DNA from: Camillea tinctor
Taxonomy: Eukaryota > Ascomycota > Sordariomycetes > Xylariales > Xylariaceae
Direction: 5' to 3'
Assembly (NCBI GenBank): GCA_022578605.1
Contig: MU394056.1
Coordinates: forward strand, 620,001-684,000
DNA: 64,000 nt
The position numbers and the translations under genes were made by a program. The notes beneath the pieces were generated by a model. The model was not told where the DNA came from, did no database searches, and saw only the letters and a program-made list of their open reading frames with translations. How positions within the stretch are numbered: the stretch's first letter is position 1; each line of letters begins with the position of its first letter. This document shows, piece by piece, positions 1-14,300 of the stretch.

Positions 1-1021
1 ACACTAAAAAGGCATACACATACCTACGCATAGGTCCTACTCCTAGGTCCTACGCATAGGTTTCATACGAACCCTATCAGTCATCTTACCCCGTCCAGCC
101 AGCCAGCCAGCCAGAAGGTGTAAGTGTAATGTATGTAAGTATGTGTTCGTGTGTTCGTGTGTTCATGTGTTCTGTTTCTAAGTTGGTGTTGCTTGGTTGC
201 TTTGTTGTACCCGTTCCTGAATTTTAATTCCTTTTTATTATTAGTTAGATAAAATAGCACAAAGCCCATTCATCATCAACCTTGAACTTTTTACCCTTTC
301 CCTCCCCGCTATTGCCGAGCCACCTCAAAATCGGGAAAAGAGTTGCTTGGGTTGCTTCATACCCCTGACAACTGGACACCACCTATTCGATGTACCTACA
401 TACAATACACTAATAACTTAGCCTGCTCGATCTTCAACTAACTAGTGTGTGTAGTAGGAGGTCTTCTGTCGTTCTCTCGTTCCCCATCTACTGGACCTGA
501 TCTTGGATGTTTCCCGTCCAGCCCGTCCTCTCCCCCCGTCCCTCCCCCCGTCAGAAAAAGAGAGCCTGCAGACTCCAATCCTTCTACGGAAGACGCATTA
601 ACGTACCTTGATGCTACCCAGCCCTGCTTGCTCTTGGCTGCCCTGTCAAGAACGTCACCTTGGTCTGCAGCCACTGGCACCCCTCGTAGCCCTTCTGTCG
701 ACCCGTTTAACATACCTGTTTCCCCCCCTCCTCTTACCTTTGGCCCGCATCGTCTTTCCTTTTGTTGGCTCACGGCCTTCTCAGAGGGCACAACCGCCAT
801 AACCACTGTCCGCGTCCTCCATAATCGCAATCGTAATCGCAGTCACAACCGCAACCACTATAATCACCATAATCACCGCTACTACTGCTGCCACCACCAC
901 CACCACCACAACCTTTTATCTCCCACCGAACCACCCGCGAGAAAAACCTGGAAATCTGGATCTCCAACTCCTTCCTTGGTAGGTGGCGGTCGGTCAACCT
1001 AAACCGCCCGGTACCGCCGTC
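1..1021. other. 5' flank of the SYLF gene, no gene seen
   Basis: No convincing gene. Positions 23-35 and 49-61 are two identical copies of CCTACGCATAGGT. From about 440 the sequence becomes C/T rich, which is typical of a fungal promoter and leader. An open frame at 445-1002 is made largely of simple repeats (AATCGCA-like units at 825-870, CAC repeats at 890-910). It encodes Asn/His low-complexity sequence and looks like leader DNA rather than a protein. Confidence 0.6.
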
Positions 1022-3216
1022 ATGCAGCGAGTTACATCTCTGCTCCCGAGCTGGGATCGCAATCGGTCGAGCACCGGTAGCAATGCCTCCCACACCCGAA
1101 AGAACAGCGTCGAGAAGGTTCGCGGGTGGGCCGACAAACTCCCTGCGTCCGTCAATCGATTGAGTACCTCCTCTAAAATAGCCAAAGAAGCCTTTTGGCC
1201 CACGACATTAGACAAAGAATGCGAAAGGGCCGCTCGCATATTAAAGTCCTTCTGTAGTACGTGCGACCCGATGCGCGCGTCACCACATGCCCGCTTCATC
1301 TCCCGCTAACTCTTATATCTCTAGACGATGGATTTTCAACCCCTGACGATCGACCGGGGACCCCGTCGACACTTTCGAGTGGTCAATCGTCGAACAAGAT
1401 ACTGAAGAAGATACCGCCGAGGATAATACAGAACGCTGTCGGACTGGCGGTTTTCACTTCGATGCGATCCGGCTTGTGGACATCGGGTTCGGGAGGCAGT
1501 GGCATATTGATAGCCCGCAAAACTGATGGAACGTGGTCACCGCCATCCGGCCTATTATTACAAACGGCCAGCCTGGGTTTTGTCATAGGAGTTGATATTT
1601 ATGACTGCGTCATGGTGATCAACAATTTTACCGTCTTGGAAGCCTTTGCGAGACCGAAGTTGACCCTTGGTACGGACGTCAAATTGACTAGTGGACCTTT
1701 AGTTCGCCTTGGGCTCCTCGAAAATGATATGGCATGGGTAGACCTGAGTGATACGGCGATCACCTACGTGAAAGCGAAAGGGCAATGCTCCGAGGTCAAA
1801 TTGGACGGGACGGTTCTCCATGAGCGAGTCGACGAGAACGAGAGGTTTTACGGTATGAAACTGGGTGTGGCCAAAATTCTAGCAGGCGATATCAACCAGA
1901 GTTTGCCTCAGACGCGGCCTTTAACAGAAATGCTCAAGGCTGCAGAAGGAAGGACAGATTATGATATGACGCTTGTGGAGCAACTCTCGTCTTATCCCGT
2001 CCCGGGGGACGCGAGCATAGAAGCACCAGGATCAGGCGCTACGACACCGTTGTTTGGTGTTCCTAACGTGGACGACCCGGATCCATTCGGTGTCTTGGCC
2101 CTTGAAATGGCCGGAATTGATATTCGGGAGGCGGGCACAAAATTGAGGCCCGAAAGCAGCCAATTCGAATTTCATCCCAGCCCGTCGAGCCCTATTTTTC
2201 CGAGAGCTAGCCGTCAGAGTGTAGACACTTTCCTATCTCGGAGCAACAGGGGAAGCTACATGTCGAACAGGACAATCGCAACCGAGCGAAGCCATATGAC
2301 CGATGCTGGAACGCAAACATTCTCCATCATGACACCAGAGACAACACCAACACATAGCCAGAGTCAAAGTGAGGATGGTAATCAACAAACATCAACAGAT
2401 GAAAACACCGATGTGAAAAGTATATTAAGTACGGACTTTACTAAAATCGACATTGGGGCACTGAGGAGTTTATCAAACTTCCCAGACCTAGAGGAGGAGC
2501 CAGAAACACCAAGCTCCACGAAGATACCCGATTCCCTATTTAATATTGAAGCTAAGGAGATGAAGGATGAATGCACAAGCACCTCGACCAGCGATCTGAG
2601 TGAAGGTGTGGATAAACTGGCAGAAGAGGAGAGTGACAGCGTTGACGGTTCAGAAGACGAAGATGGAGAAGATGATGAGTTCGACGATGACGACGAGGAG
2701 CCAGTCGTAGTTGAAGTCGCTACGGCTCAGTCGCCAGCTCGTATGACAATGGTTGCTTCTCAGGTTATGCACGCAAAGGGAGCTGTTGTCACCATTCCGC
2801 GAAGAGTGCCGCCGCCCCTTCCTGTACGAAGCCCCGCTCGTACTTCGCGTCGAAGAAGTCAGATGCCGGATGTTTCCAGTCTGATCGGCAGTCCCCTTAA
2901 GCAACAGTTCGATGCCGATTCCGAGTTTCAAGAGGCCCTCACCCCTAAAGCCGAGAGTGTTGCCTCCAAGACCACAGAGACTGTTGACCATAGCACTGAA
3001 GGCAAAATTGAGATCCCCGACAAGGATGGGTCTGTATCTGCACTTGGCGAGAGTCCTATGAGTCTGAAGCGAGAATCGAAGGATGTTAGCAGTGTGCCCC
3101 CTAAGGCTGAGGAACAAACCCGACTTCCGAATGACCCTTCAGCGCAAAAATCGCAGAACGCAGAAGACAGCAGCGACCTACAAACGGGCCAAGAGATGCC
3201 CGAAACCGTGGCTTGA
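1022..3216 (+). CDS. SYLF-domain (Ysc84/SH3YL1-type) protein
   Basis: Two exons, 1022-1256 and 1325-3216, give 708 aa. The 68-nt intron has donor GTACGT and acceptor CTAG, and joins in frame as SFC-N-DGF. Residues about 60-265 form a SYLF (DUF500) domain. Visible landmarks are ARILKSFC, a GLAVFTSMRSGLW segment, GSGGSG followed by WSPPSG, GVDIYDCV, and DENERFYG near its end. SYLF domains bind phosphoinositides and, in yeast Ysc84, actin and Las17 at endocytic patches. Unlike Ysc84 there is no C-terminal SH3 domain. The rest is probably disordered, with an acidic stretch near residue 520 (EDEDGEDDEFDDDDEE) and a proline motif PPPLPVR near 575 that could bind SH3 partners. The start is the only ATG in frame before the domain; the frame is open further upstream only from a non-ATG codon. 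The role in membrane or actin traffic is inferred from the family. Confidence 0.9.
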
Positions 3217-4643
3217 AGGCGGCGGTGTCATGTTCAGGCTTTACGACTTTAAGATGGCCTTTGGAGTTTTTAAAGGGAAGCGAAAGGTTTCGCCAACGAA
3301 GCATGAGATACCGGATATCTGGGGTGGTATGGGAATGATTGGTACACTATACAGGTATGACGGGCATTTCGAAAACCCCCCTTTGTATGGGACACAATTT
3401 TGATATAATATTTATTAAAAGAGGCGGAGCAATAGTAATACCCTTTAAGTGTAGTTTATTTATTTTTTTAATCCATTGTACATATTTACCAACTTCAATC
3501 AAGCTATCCTGGAGGGGCAGAGGGTAAAAAAGGGTTGGTGCACAAGGAGGTTCGGAACCGGACGATTAAATAGCCCTCTACGTGAAGTTTTGTTGGAATA
3601 GGAACCGATGCGGGTGGTAATTTGGTACTCATCCGGCGTTGGGAAAGGGACCAAGGAGACTTGTGTGAGATTAGCAGACATAGGAGCCAGGTGGATGGAC
3701 ATTGGGCAGTCAAGAAAAAAAAAAGATATGAGAAGCGACCAGCTCATATACGTGTTTACTTAGATGATGATTTGGACGTTGCTGCAGCAGCGTTGCCTAG
3801 CACTATCCCGTTACCATGGGCAAGAAGGAGGAGAGAGAAGTTGCCAATCTTTAACACAGAATGTACTTTGTACTTTTTTTTTGTTTTTTTTTTCTCAATC
3901 TGCGATTTCCACGTCTTGATTATCTGGAGCTTTCATTCGTTTGCCCACCTGCAACTATTCCAATTTCTATTCACACTACCCTCCGATCGCATGTGAATTC
4001 ACCTGTTCGGTCGAAGAGTGTCTTTCGTTGATTATTTCTTTTCCTATCCCCTTTTGGTGCTAACTTCAGAGATTGGCGTAGAATAAGTCGTTTGGCTCAA
4101 AATCAGTTTGGAAAATTGAGGTTATCCTGACACACGTTCCTTTGCACGCCGGCTCCGATCCATCTCCACATAATGATCCGGTCTGGGGAGAAAGGGCACC
4201 GGCAGGATCAAGAAACGGGATGCCAAGCCCCGGCTTTCAAGCCACACACCCAGCCACACATCCAATCGCAGCCACAGCTTATGGGTTTGCCTGCAGGCGA
4301 GCTACAAGCTCCACAGCACCTAAACCTTGGGCGGCAGCAGAATGGCAGCACCTGGAAGCGCGTTGGTGCACGCGAACTTAAATCCATTCGCCAATCTTGG
4401 TTTGATAACCCTTCTTTTTCCTCGCCCTCATCCGCCAAAGACGACAAGCTATTCCATAACAGCTCTCCCCACAAGCGCCGAGAGTTCGATACCAACAATC
4501 CTCTTTACCGTACTCCGACAAAAAGGCAAAAGCATAGCAAACAAGTTGAGACTACACCGCGAGGCGAGAGAGCCCTCCGCAGAGAGCTTCTGCGCGACCA
4601 ACCCACCGACAAGCGCAACGACTTTCTTGGGCTCGAGTTGAAA
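3217..4643. other. Spacer and probable leader of arp9
   Basis: 3217-4130 is AT-rich intergenic sequence with poly-A and poly-T runs and no credible gene. From 4173 an ATG opens a frame that runs without a stop for 157 codons straight into arp9. It is Gln/Ser/Arg rich with no recognisable domain. I treat it as 5' leader, but an N-terminal extension of Arp9 is possible. Confidence 0.5.
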
Positions 4644-6898
4644 ATGGCCAGCCAGCAAGGAAAATGGCGCGAGGAGCAGATTCTCGTCATCTGCCCTGGC
4701 AGCCACACCACCATGGCCCAGCTGGGGTGCAGCGAGCTCACCCCACCGGCAAATCGCATCCCTACTAGAATGTTTAAGGATGAGGAAAGCAACGAGTACA
4801 GACCCTTCCGCACCTACAAGCGCAAAAAGGCCGATGCCACCGAGGGCACCAATGGTAGCAAGGATGGTGGTGAAGATGAGTGGGAGTGGGTCGAGGATCG
4901 TGATAGTGTCGAGGGTGCTGTTTACCCTATCGAAGGTGAGTTGTGAATCGTTTACCCAACCAGCAAACCAGCAAACCAGCAATCACTTCCAAGTCACAAC
5001 CCTCAAAATCCCCTCCCCCTCTCCCTTCAAGGGATGTATGCGTCATGCAGCTTGCTAACAATGAAACTATTGTATGCATATACATATAGGGGGCCGCATC
5101 GTGAATATGGAAGCCTTTCTAGCCTTCCTTGACCATGTGCACAGCCTGCTCACGACAACCTACCACAACACACCCATTGTGCTCATGGCATCACCCCAAT
5201 GGACACGACCAGATTGTGAATCAGTAGCACGTTATATTTTCGAGAAGACCAAGACTCCGGCTCTTTGCCTGCTACACAGCGCAGTTGCGACACAGTATGG
5301 ACTTAAATGGCCGAGCATGACAGTCGTAGATATTGGGTTCGAGAAGGTTGATGTTACCTGCATATACGACAATCTCATTGTGAGCCATAAGGACCTGGGG
5401 TTCCCTACGCCCGTACGCGAGATCTCGGGAGGAGAGGTGTTCACCCAGAAACTATGGGCGCTCCTGAAAGACAAGGGATTCACCTATGACATGGCCGAGC
5501 AGCTCAAAAAGAGCCCCATTTGCGAAGTGCTGCCCTATGCCGCCGATTCAGATGACCTTATGGAGCTCCCCACCGAAAATATACCATTGACGGCAGTACA
5601 GCCTGCTGCTGCACCTGTGTTGCCGAGTGGGGAAGGTCCAAAGATCGTGGAGCCACCCAAACCCGCACCTGTTGCTGAAGGTGAAAACGAGAATGAAGCA
5701 GTTGATGATCGCGAAGAAGGGGTTTTAGATGTGGCCAATATCGTTACTAGCGGAAACACTCGCGAATTCCTTGCGAAGCGAGAGAAGGAGAAAGCAGAGA
5801 AGGCCAAGTCCAAGAAGCAAGGCAAGGGTCAAGAGGCCGAGCCTGCGGGAGCCAAGCCAACTCGGTTACCGAACTCCAAACGAAAGCACAATATCTTTCA
5901 CTACGAGGATCTTGTTCATGAGGACGTGGAGGTACCCCTATCCAATGGAACTGCTCAAGCGGAGCCAGCAGTTCCCACAAACAGCGATGCTCCCGCAAGC
6001 GATGCTCCCGCCCCAGAAGGAACTGCCAACCCCGACGAGATGAAAATCGAGTCGAAGCCGGAGGTTAGTGGCGAAACCAATGGAGAAAACCCTGCCCCTG
6101 CTACGGAGTCTACCAAGACCAGAACAGAGCGAAGAACCAAGCGGGTACGAAAAGACATCGAAGTTGGCCTTGAGAGATTCCTCTTCGCCGACCGTGGTGA
6201 AATTAATCGGATAACGGATACGATATATCGTACTATTCAGAGTATTGATGATATCTACAAGCGGTCCACTTGCTGGGACAATATCGTCTTTGTCGGTAAT
6301 GGTAGTCGTTTGCGAGGGCTCAAGGAGAACATTATACAAACTCTGAGTGCTCGCCATATGATCTCGCCTAGTACTGCTACCATCTTCACGTCAGAATTGC
6401 CTTCTAACATGGCAACGCCCACTGGGACTGGTTCTCAGACTCCTACTGGTTCTTTTACTGGTCAGCTACCAACCACGAGCTCTGTGAACCCGCTTCTGCA
6501 GGCCGCGACAACGGCCTCTCTTGGTGTACCTGGTTCAGCGCAAGCGCCCGGCTCCACTTCTGGTGATGTTGGAGTAAGCCATCATTCCCATGGTCAAACT
6601 CCAATGAGTATCAAGCAGGCTGCCCTGCCTACCTACCTCGCTGAGTGGACAAAGAATGGGTTCGAGGAAGCCATGTTTTTGGGCTCTCTTGTCGCAGCGC
6701 GTCTCGCTTTCTGTATTCATAACTTCGATGCAGCTGGTACGGAGGCGCAGCGGTTGATGAGTCTGAATCGTGTTGATTACAAGTAAGTACACATACCCTC
6801 ACATCCTTTGTCTTACCGTGTTATTTCCAGGCTAAACATAATATATCTGCAGCGAGAATGGACCCAAGGCTATTCGCACACATTCAATGATGGGATGA
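4644..6898 (+). CDS. arp9: Actin-related protein Arp9 (SWI/SNF-RSC subunit)
   Basis: Three exons, 4644-4935, 5090-6782 and 6853-6898, encode 676 aa. The opening (EEQILVICPGSHTTMAQLG) matches the first actin-fold strand of yeast Arp9 (DSILIIYPRSQTTLVQFG). Other Arp9 landmarks follow: GGRIVNMEAFLAFL, the LKKSPICEVL segment, DVANIVTSGNTREFL, and DNIVFVGNGSRLRGLKENI. The end, WTKNGFEEAMFLGS, corresponds to yeast WKKSGYSEIIFLGA. Arp9 pairs with Arp7 on the HSA helix of the remodeler ATPase in the nucleus, and family members do not need ATP hydrolysis. Between about residues 220 and 370 there is a low-complexity Ala/Pro/Glu insertion, so the protein is longer than yeast Arp9 (467 aa). A second, Ser/Thr/Gly-rich insertion lies before the last motif. 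The start at 4644 is chosen from the family N-terminus, though the frame is open for 157 further codons upstream. The final exon supplies only the last 15 residues. Confidence 0.92.
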
Positions 6899-8347
6899 TT
6901 GAAGGTTTGGGATGCTCGTTTCCTTGATTTATCATATGGAGTACTGGAATTACAAAACGGAATATCTGATGTGCCCCACTGGGAAGATCAAATCCTTCTA
7001 TTTCTGTGTTTTTCTCTCTTTTCTCTTTTTTTTCTTCTTCCCTACGTCGTGCTCATTTAGGACAGGAAGATGATTGAGGAGGGAGATCGCCTCTACTACT
7101 AAGTAGATAGGAGTAGTTTCTGCGTCTTACATTCGGATTCTGCGGACGATTGTGTAGCAATGCATCGCATCTGGTCTTGATTTTCTCCTAGCCAGGAACA
7201 CTCACCGGCTCTGCGCAGAGATACCCATAATAGACATGAGAATAGGGTAGCCTTGTCATGAAAACGTATGGTATTAGTATTACTGTCTGAATATAGGGAC
7301 ATTCTTGCCACCAGGGAGGGGGTAGTAGGATTTCCCGGGTGATGTCTCGAACAAAGATGCAAACGCCAGGGAATCCCAATATCTGATACCCGCCTCTGCC
7401 GCCCTCATCACCAGTATCATGACTTATCTGACTTGTTGGAGCGGTCTAAACGAATACAATGTTTTTTTGGCCCGTGCTTCGTTTAATTATGCATGTTACT
7501 TGTATTATTTTTATTTCATAGTTTTTATTTTTGCTTTTAGATCGAGACCAACGAGCTACGACAGGCTGTTAGGTATCTACACAGCCAACAACAAGGTTGG
7601 GTATCGACCTATCGTAGTTGCCCTCGCCGTTTACCACGAGGTACTTGGTCCTTAACCTCGGCCTATGGTAGGCCAGGCTAAGCAGGCTAGATGCTTGCAA
7701 ACTCGAAGGTACGACTGACAACCTATTCAAACGTAATTGCCCTTTGTCAACTCTCACGTCCTCCAGGTCTGCCAGGTGGAAGTCACATCTCAGGTGCCTA
7801 CCTGCTGCCTATCTGCCGCCTACCGTGTTTTTCCACATCGAATAATTAAACTGCCGCCGCCCCCTGTCCACTTTCTGCGGTCTTAATAGGGTGCCTCAAA
7901 CGCAGTAATTGGCTCTAACTTCATCTCAGAAAACCCTCTCAAGCCTCCCAAATCGGAACCTTACATACCTAGGTACCTGCTACCAACCTACCTAACCCTC
8001 TCACCCATTCCACTTCGACCACATTAATTCCGTTTCCCGTGCCGACACGGTCTTTATTATCCTATTCTCTCTCCTCTTCCTCTTCCTCTTTCTCTTCAAG
8101 GTGGGCTTGGATAAGACGTCTTCAATCTCGCGATCATCCGGGTGCTCATCTTGACAGTATTGTATTTCCCATAATTCTGTATCCTCAAGATATCTTCTAA
8201 CCCAACTTAAAAGGCCATACGTGAACACCTCCCTTTCCCTTTTTTTTTTTTTCCCTCTTTATCCTCTCATAAACGCCCATCAGCTCTGGTAATTCCATCA
8301 GATATTCTACCGACCTACCTGTGTAGGCACCTAAAACCGCCGTGGCC
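6899..8347. other. Spacer, no gene seen
   Basis: Contains the 3' end of arp9 (T-rich 7010-7040) and the leader of the next gene (CT-rich tracts 8060-8100, poly-T 8239-8252). Short open frames here have no recognisable content. Confidence 0.6.
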
Positions 8348-11300
8348 ATGGATACCACAAAGGCCTCCGGCAAGGTTCTTAGGGGCCTTTTCGATCACAT
8401 CGTGTTCCCTCCGCAGCTGCCCCAGAAGGCCGATTCTGATTCTGAAATCCGGGGCATTGAATCAGCAGTAATCGAGCGACTCATTCGCGCCTCTAAATTG
8501 CTAGCAAGTTACCAAGACGGTATTTGCTGGCAGACCTGGGAGGCTATCCGTCAATCTTTGCTTGTCTGCAAATCCCTAAATATAGGGGGTAAGCTAGACA
8601 AAAATCAACTCGTCTCACACCTGCAACAGCTCCAAGACGGTGGTCTCATCATTCTACATGTGGCCTATCAGAATGCGGGCATATTGATCTACAAAACAAC
8701 ACAGTAAGCTGGTCCATTACAGGATGTTTGCTTGGAAAATTACCAAGTGCTGATCAATTCTGCATAGTCCCGAGCATGGCAGAAGCGTGGTCTTCGAATC
8801 CTTTGAAGCTTCGCCTAAGCGAGAAGATGTGTTATCGTCACAAACATTGTCTTGGGATTTCCCAGGGACCGCGGTTCAGATACCATCCTCGACTTTTGAA
8901 GATGGTGATTTTCTAGACGGACTCTCTGCTTTTCTGGAACAGGCCTCGAGAGAATCTACTCAACAATCTTCCGAGTATGTTTCCAAGGCCGGAAAACGTA
9001 TCGTGGAAAGTCGAGACTCCCCGAACCCAATTCTCATAACGTCCTTTCTGACAGCCCTACTCGAGGCGAATGGGAAACGGATCTCTCCCAAGTTACTCCG
9101 GAAGAGAGTTAGAGATGATGTGTGCTGGTTCGATAGCGAAGTACCGTGGCGTCGACTGCCGTATTGGTTGGTTCTTCGGGTCGCTGTTTCTCGTTTCCTT
9201 GCCATCAGGCTAGGCGGGGACCATGGTCGGATACAGTACAAATTCCTCATGTGTATTATGCACGCCTCTGTTCTTGGAGATACCAGTGGTGTTGTGAGCC
9301 TTGAGGATCAGGACTTCCTCAAGAGAAAGCTGTGCCGCCGGTTGTTCAAACTAGATCGGGACCACCTAGAGCAGTCACCATCGATACAAGACTCATACGA
9401 GAATCTGATCAAACACCTAACTCCCGGGTTCAATCAAGCCATTAAAGCAACGACATCCAGGATCGAGGTCGCCTGGAACAACGAAAAGAAAGAAATAACT
9501 AAAACAATCCCACCGTTACCGCAAAGAGCAAACCCGAAGGATCTACGGCTCAGACTGTCCGCGAGCCGCGGCTATCTATTCGAGGCTAGGACCAGGTTCC
9601 ATGGAGCACGGCGTATGTCTTCCGTCCATCAGGCTTCCCAACCCCCCAAGAAACATTCCAATGACTTCGGCCAAGCACTATTCTCCATTTTCAGGACAGA
9701 AGATCAAATACGCAGCGATGCAAACAACCCATCTGCTAGGCTTGGAGGCTCGAGAGCCATCCAATTGCATGACACCATCATGGGTTATATTAACCAGGTC
9801 AACTCATGGTATGATAACAACCCGGAGCAAAAATCAGTCATGCTCCTGACTGTTATGGAGGTGTGGGTCGCTATGGACAAAGAAGCCTGCAAGGAATTCC
9901 CCCTTCTCTATGATTTCCACCCGGTCTTTACTCCGAGTATGCTCGATATACTTCAACTCTCTCTTCTTTCTGATATCATTCGTGCGCGGGATATAGCAGC
10001 CTATCTTGAATGTCGAATTGAGCAGTGCAGAGGCACTCATCTGACGATATTCGATGATCCCGACAAGGGTTGTTTTGCTGAAAGATACTTCAACGAATCC
10101 CCAGACTCGGAGGTTTTGGTGGATCTTCTCGAGCAGATTGAGTCAATTGCAACGGCCCAGAGAATTGCCAAAGAGGAAGAGTGGGAAAGGTTGAGTACAG
10201 ACTTCGAAATCTTGACCAGTCAGATTGATTCAATGACGTGTCTCTACGTTCCGGAAACCTATGGATATCGTGTCTACCATGACAACCGTAACTGTCAAAA
10301 ATGCCTCCTAGATGAGCAGAGATCTCGACTCAAGATCAGAATTTTCGAATCGCCACTCCCACAGGACCCTACGAAAGCAAAGGCGGTGGTGTTCGAATTA
10401 CGATGCCCGCGTGCTTTTGCTGCCTATCGAGACGCAACTTGGAAAATACTGTGGGATCTTGCGACTGAGATGAAAGATGTCAAAGAAAATCCGAAAGTAT
10501 GTCTTCACGACTACTCAGAGTTGAACAAGTACATACGCAATCCCTCCGGGGGTGTTACCCTCGCATCGATGAAGAAATCATGTGAGTCCTATCATCCCCT
10601 GCCCCCCCCCCCCCCCTTATTTATATAACCTATACTGATATTCCATAGTCTTAATGACTCATTGGATGACAAAACGCTTCCCAACTGAGCTTGATCAAGT
10701 ATGTCTTCCGAACCCACTCGGCTACCGCTATTATGATCGATTCTCGAATTCTTGGCCAGGGCATAAAAAGATTCGTGCCTCTTTCGCCCATCATTGTCAC
10801 CTTTCCCTGCCCCAAGCCTCCCCATTTGCACCATTGTTAAGAACTCACAGCTTCTCCGCAAGTGGCAATGGCCCATCATCCTATGAAATTGTGGCATCTC
10901 TACCTACTTGCCCTCAGGGGATCAGCATACATGAGTATATGAGCTTTCAGTCCTTGCTGTCAGGCGAAGCACGGCGCTGGATCACGATTCTAACAGAACT
11001 CGGTTCTTCTAACCTAAACTTCAGCACTGAAACAGCTGTACTGTTGTTAAACCATCTCGCGCTCCAATGCGGACCTCGAAGTACTGATCATCTGGGGACT
11101 GTTCATTGCGTTTTCCGAGATGCATCATTCTGCAAAGTATTGCTGCAGCAATTGAAACGAAAGCTAGAAGATATTGCTTCCAACTGGCGTGAGATTTATT
11201 TGATGGAGATAATCATCACGTTGTCTTTACGTCTGGTCACTTTCACAAGCTCGTTAGAGGGCATGTCACTTTGGACAAGGGCAGCACTGGGTCTTCTCTC

Positions 11301-14300
11301 TATAGCAAGAGAAATAAGCTTTCGATGGATGAAAATGCTGCGAGAAGAGGCATATAATGCAAGGGACATAAAAACAGCACAGAACTGTCAGTCATACCTA
11401 GTTTGGGCCGCGCTTCTTTGCAAAAGGACGTACGCTTCCTACGTAGTGACTGCATCGGAAATTGATGAGGACCAACTCGCCGTTTTTTGCGAATGCAGTG
11501 CTACGATTTTTGACAATACGCCCGAGGATATACATAATCTTGGACACATGAAAACGTGTTCGTTCATACGAGATTTGAGGATGGTACACAACCTCGAAGC
11601 GCCAATACGGTTGTCGATTGAGCGGCATGGTAAAAAAGCCCTCTGTACTGTGCTCAACTGCCTTTGGCCGGCTTCTAGATCAAAGCACATAGACTCCATG
11701 TCATTGCATAAAGATCATTGGGTTAAGTTGCAGTTCAACGATTTCCGGGATGGGGTGTCTCAATCTGTTGACTTCAATTATATGCATGGTATTCTCCTTA
11801 TCGATGGCCAACTATTAGGGGTTTGTGATATCTTGATTATTCATACAGCTTGGAATTACTGCTGACAGTGTAATTGAATAGCGACTGCCGTCAGATCCCC
11901 AGTCTACTCCAATCCTTGAGGAACTCTTTGGGAACCAGGTCAGCTTAATGAAATACCCTTCACAAAGCCCTGGCATGAGTTATGGTGAGCACTGGAGCCC
12001 CTTTCGAACCCACGAGCTCGGGCCGTTACTTGACAACTAATCTTACAACCATCTAGTTTTAAATATTATAAAACATGAGTATGAGATTCACATTGGGTAT
12101 GATAAAGGGAAGACAATTATTCGCGCAATCAGAAACAGGCAGATTCTGGAACTAATTCCTAGAGACACGTTTCATGACAGTCATAACTCTGACCTCCCTG
12201 CAGCTCTTATTACTGACTGTTTCCATTGGCTGTAAGTGCTAAATCATGATAGTTGTCGAGAACCTATAGCTCATTCGTCACAGTGACATCAAATCAGGGG
12301 TCCTTGAGATTCGCCCAAAGTCCTCAAGGGACTTTTGGCGACCCCATAAACACAATTGGAAGCTTGATCTATCAACTTCATCGTGTTATCGATTCACTCA
12401 TAATGGATCTAAAGAGACACTCGTGGACCCCTATTGTCCCCTATTTACCCGAGTGGCTCGAATATTCCGGGATTTTGAGTACCAGTCGCACTTAACAATA
12501 TATCAACCAGAAAGACACTCGCTCGTCGTCGATATGCCTCGTATGCAACTAAGGTGGTTCGTCAATACGAACCTAAAACTCCAGTCTCATCACCTTAAGG
12601 CAGAGATTGATCACTCTCAATGCATCGGCACATGGTATGGATTAGACAGCAAGATCGTCTGTCAGAGCCTAAAAGATCCTCTTGACCGCTTTGTATTGGT
12701 ACCATTTGGTGATACCAAAACGACCAGAAGGGGTTGTCATGTCCGAGTGACTACTATAGCACCATGGGCTAATCAAACAGTACATTACCTAAGCTTTATG
12801 GTGAACAAGATCCTTGGGCGAATAGACTGTACAGCGGAGCCTGCGTTAGTCTACAAAAAGGCCGAGTTGCATGCGTTAACGTCTTTCATGTTACCGGACG
12901 CCTTAACTGGGCTCACTGGAAGCGAGAGCGCCTTGAGTATTTTGTCCTCAGGAATATCACAGCCCTGGTCACCTCTCTCCTCCCTTTCTACCTCAATCTT
13001 GAACTCCGTCCTCAAGTTATCTCCTACGAGAGAGTATTATCCAGAGGACCGTAAGATAATGAAAAAGGAGATATGGAGTCCGGGATATCCTACAACCATT
13101 CAGCGAGAAGAATATCGCTTCCTAGTTGGTAGAATCATGTCCCAATCTAAAAGACTCGCCGTGTTTCATTCACAAGGATTGACCTTATCACCACCACCGC
13201 CTCAATCTAGCGATAACCACCTCAATCTACGTGCGCTGCGTCGACGCCAAACCTATCTAAGATCTAGTTGCTTGGGGCTCGACATCAAGAACCCGGATGA
13301 TACCATATATGAGGCCCGTGACAAGCCGGGAATAGAGAGTTTGCGGTATTCTAACACTTTCGAGACAGCGACTCTTGTCAGAGAAAGACCCAGGTTTATG
13401 GCTACTGTGAAAGATCTCGCAATGAATCTTTCTCAATCTCTTCTAATAAAGGGATACACACAAGCCCTCGACAAGAGCACATTGAGCAGTCATCTTGATA
13501 TAGACATCCGTCAGGAATGGGGGCCTCTAGCCAGTGTAATGAGAGAGCAACGCAACTGTTACAAACTTCAATTCCTCTTAGGATTGATCTCTTTTAGACC
13601 TGATGCAAATATGCCTCTGATACGTACACTTATTGCCCTTTCTCAGTGGGACCAGCTCAAGTCTTTGGACCTTCCTGTGTTCGCAGAATACTGCAGTTTT
13701 CGACCACGACAGTCCCCACAACTAGATGTTTTGGCCAAGCTTATGGAACCATTTCAGGCACCACCACCCGAAGACCCCCCCTTGGCTGAGTTCGCAAGCA
13801 GGAAAGACCAAAAGAAGATTCTTCAGGGACGGAAGGCACATATCCTGAATGCTGCTGCAGATTGTAAAAGGCTTGCACAATTTCTTCTCAACCAATGGCC
13901 GTCTTTAGAGCTGAAGATCAAAGGTTTTGAGGGTTCCCCTTTGGTTGACGTCACGGCTGCTATGGAGGTACTACGACCTGAATGGGAAAGACTATATTAC
14001 AATCACCGATTTCACGTTCACTTAGAAGCAGTCCAGAGAATTCTTGATGAAAGGCATTCGGATGTCAAATTCATAAGACCGGGCTTTGTGGCATCCGAAG
14101 ATACCTTCTCAACCCACCAGATGCATTACGGGCTGCCCACTTTGAAGAATGACTTGATGAGGTACTGTGTTCCGAGGACGACTAATCCAGTTACCCAGTT
14201 TCAACGAGAAGATATTGGTGGGAGACCATGGCCTATCAAGCCACTTGGTCCCAGGAACGAGGTAAATGTAGCTTGCAGAGAGCTAGATGCCATTGTTGGC

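Noticed and set aside
445..1002. 185-codon open frame upstream of the SYLF gene.
   Set aside because: Built from simple repeats and pyrimidine-rich leader sequence; no domain and no splice that would join it to the SYLF frame.
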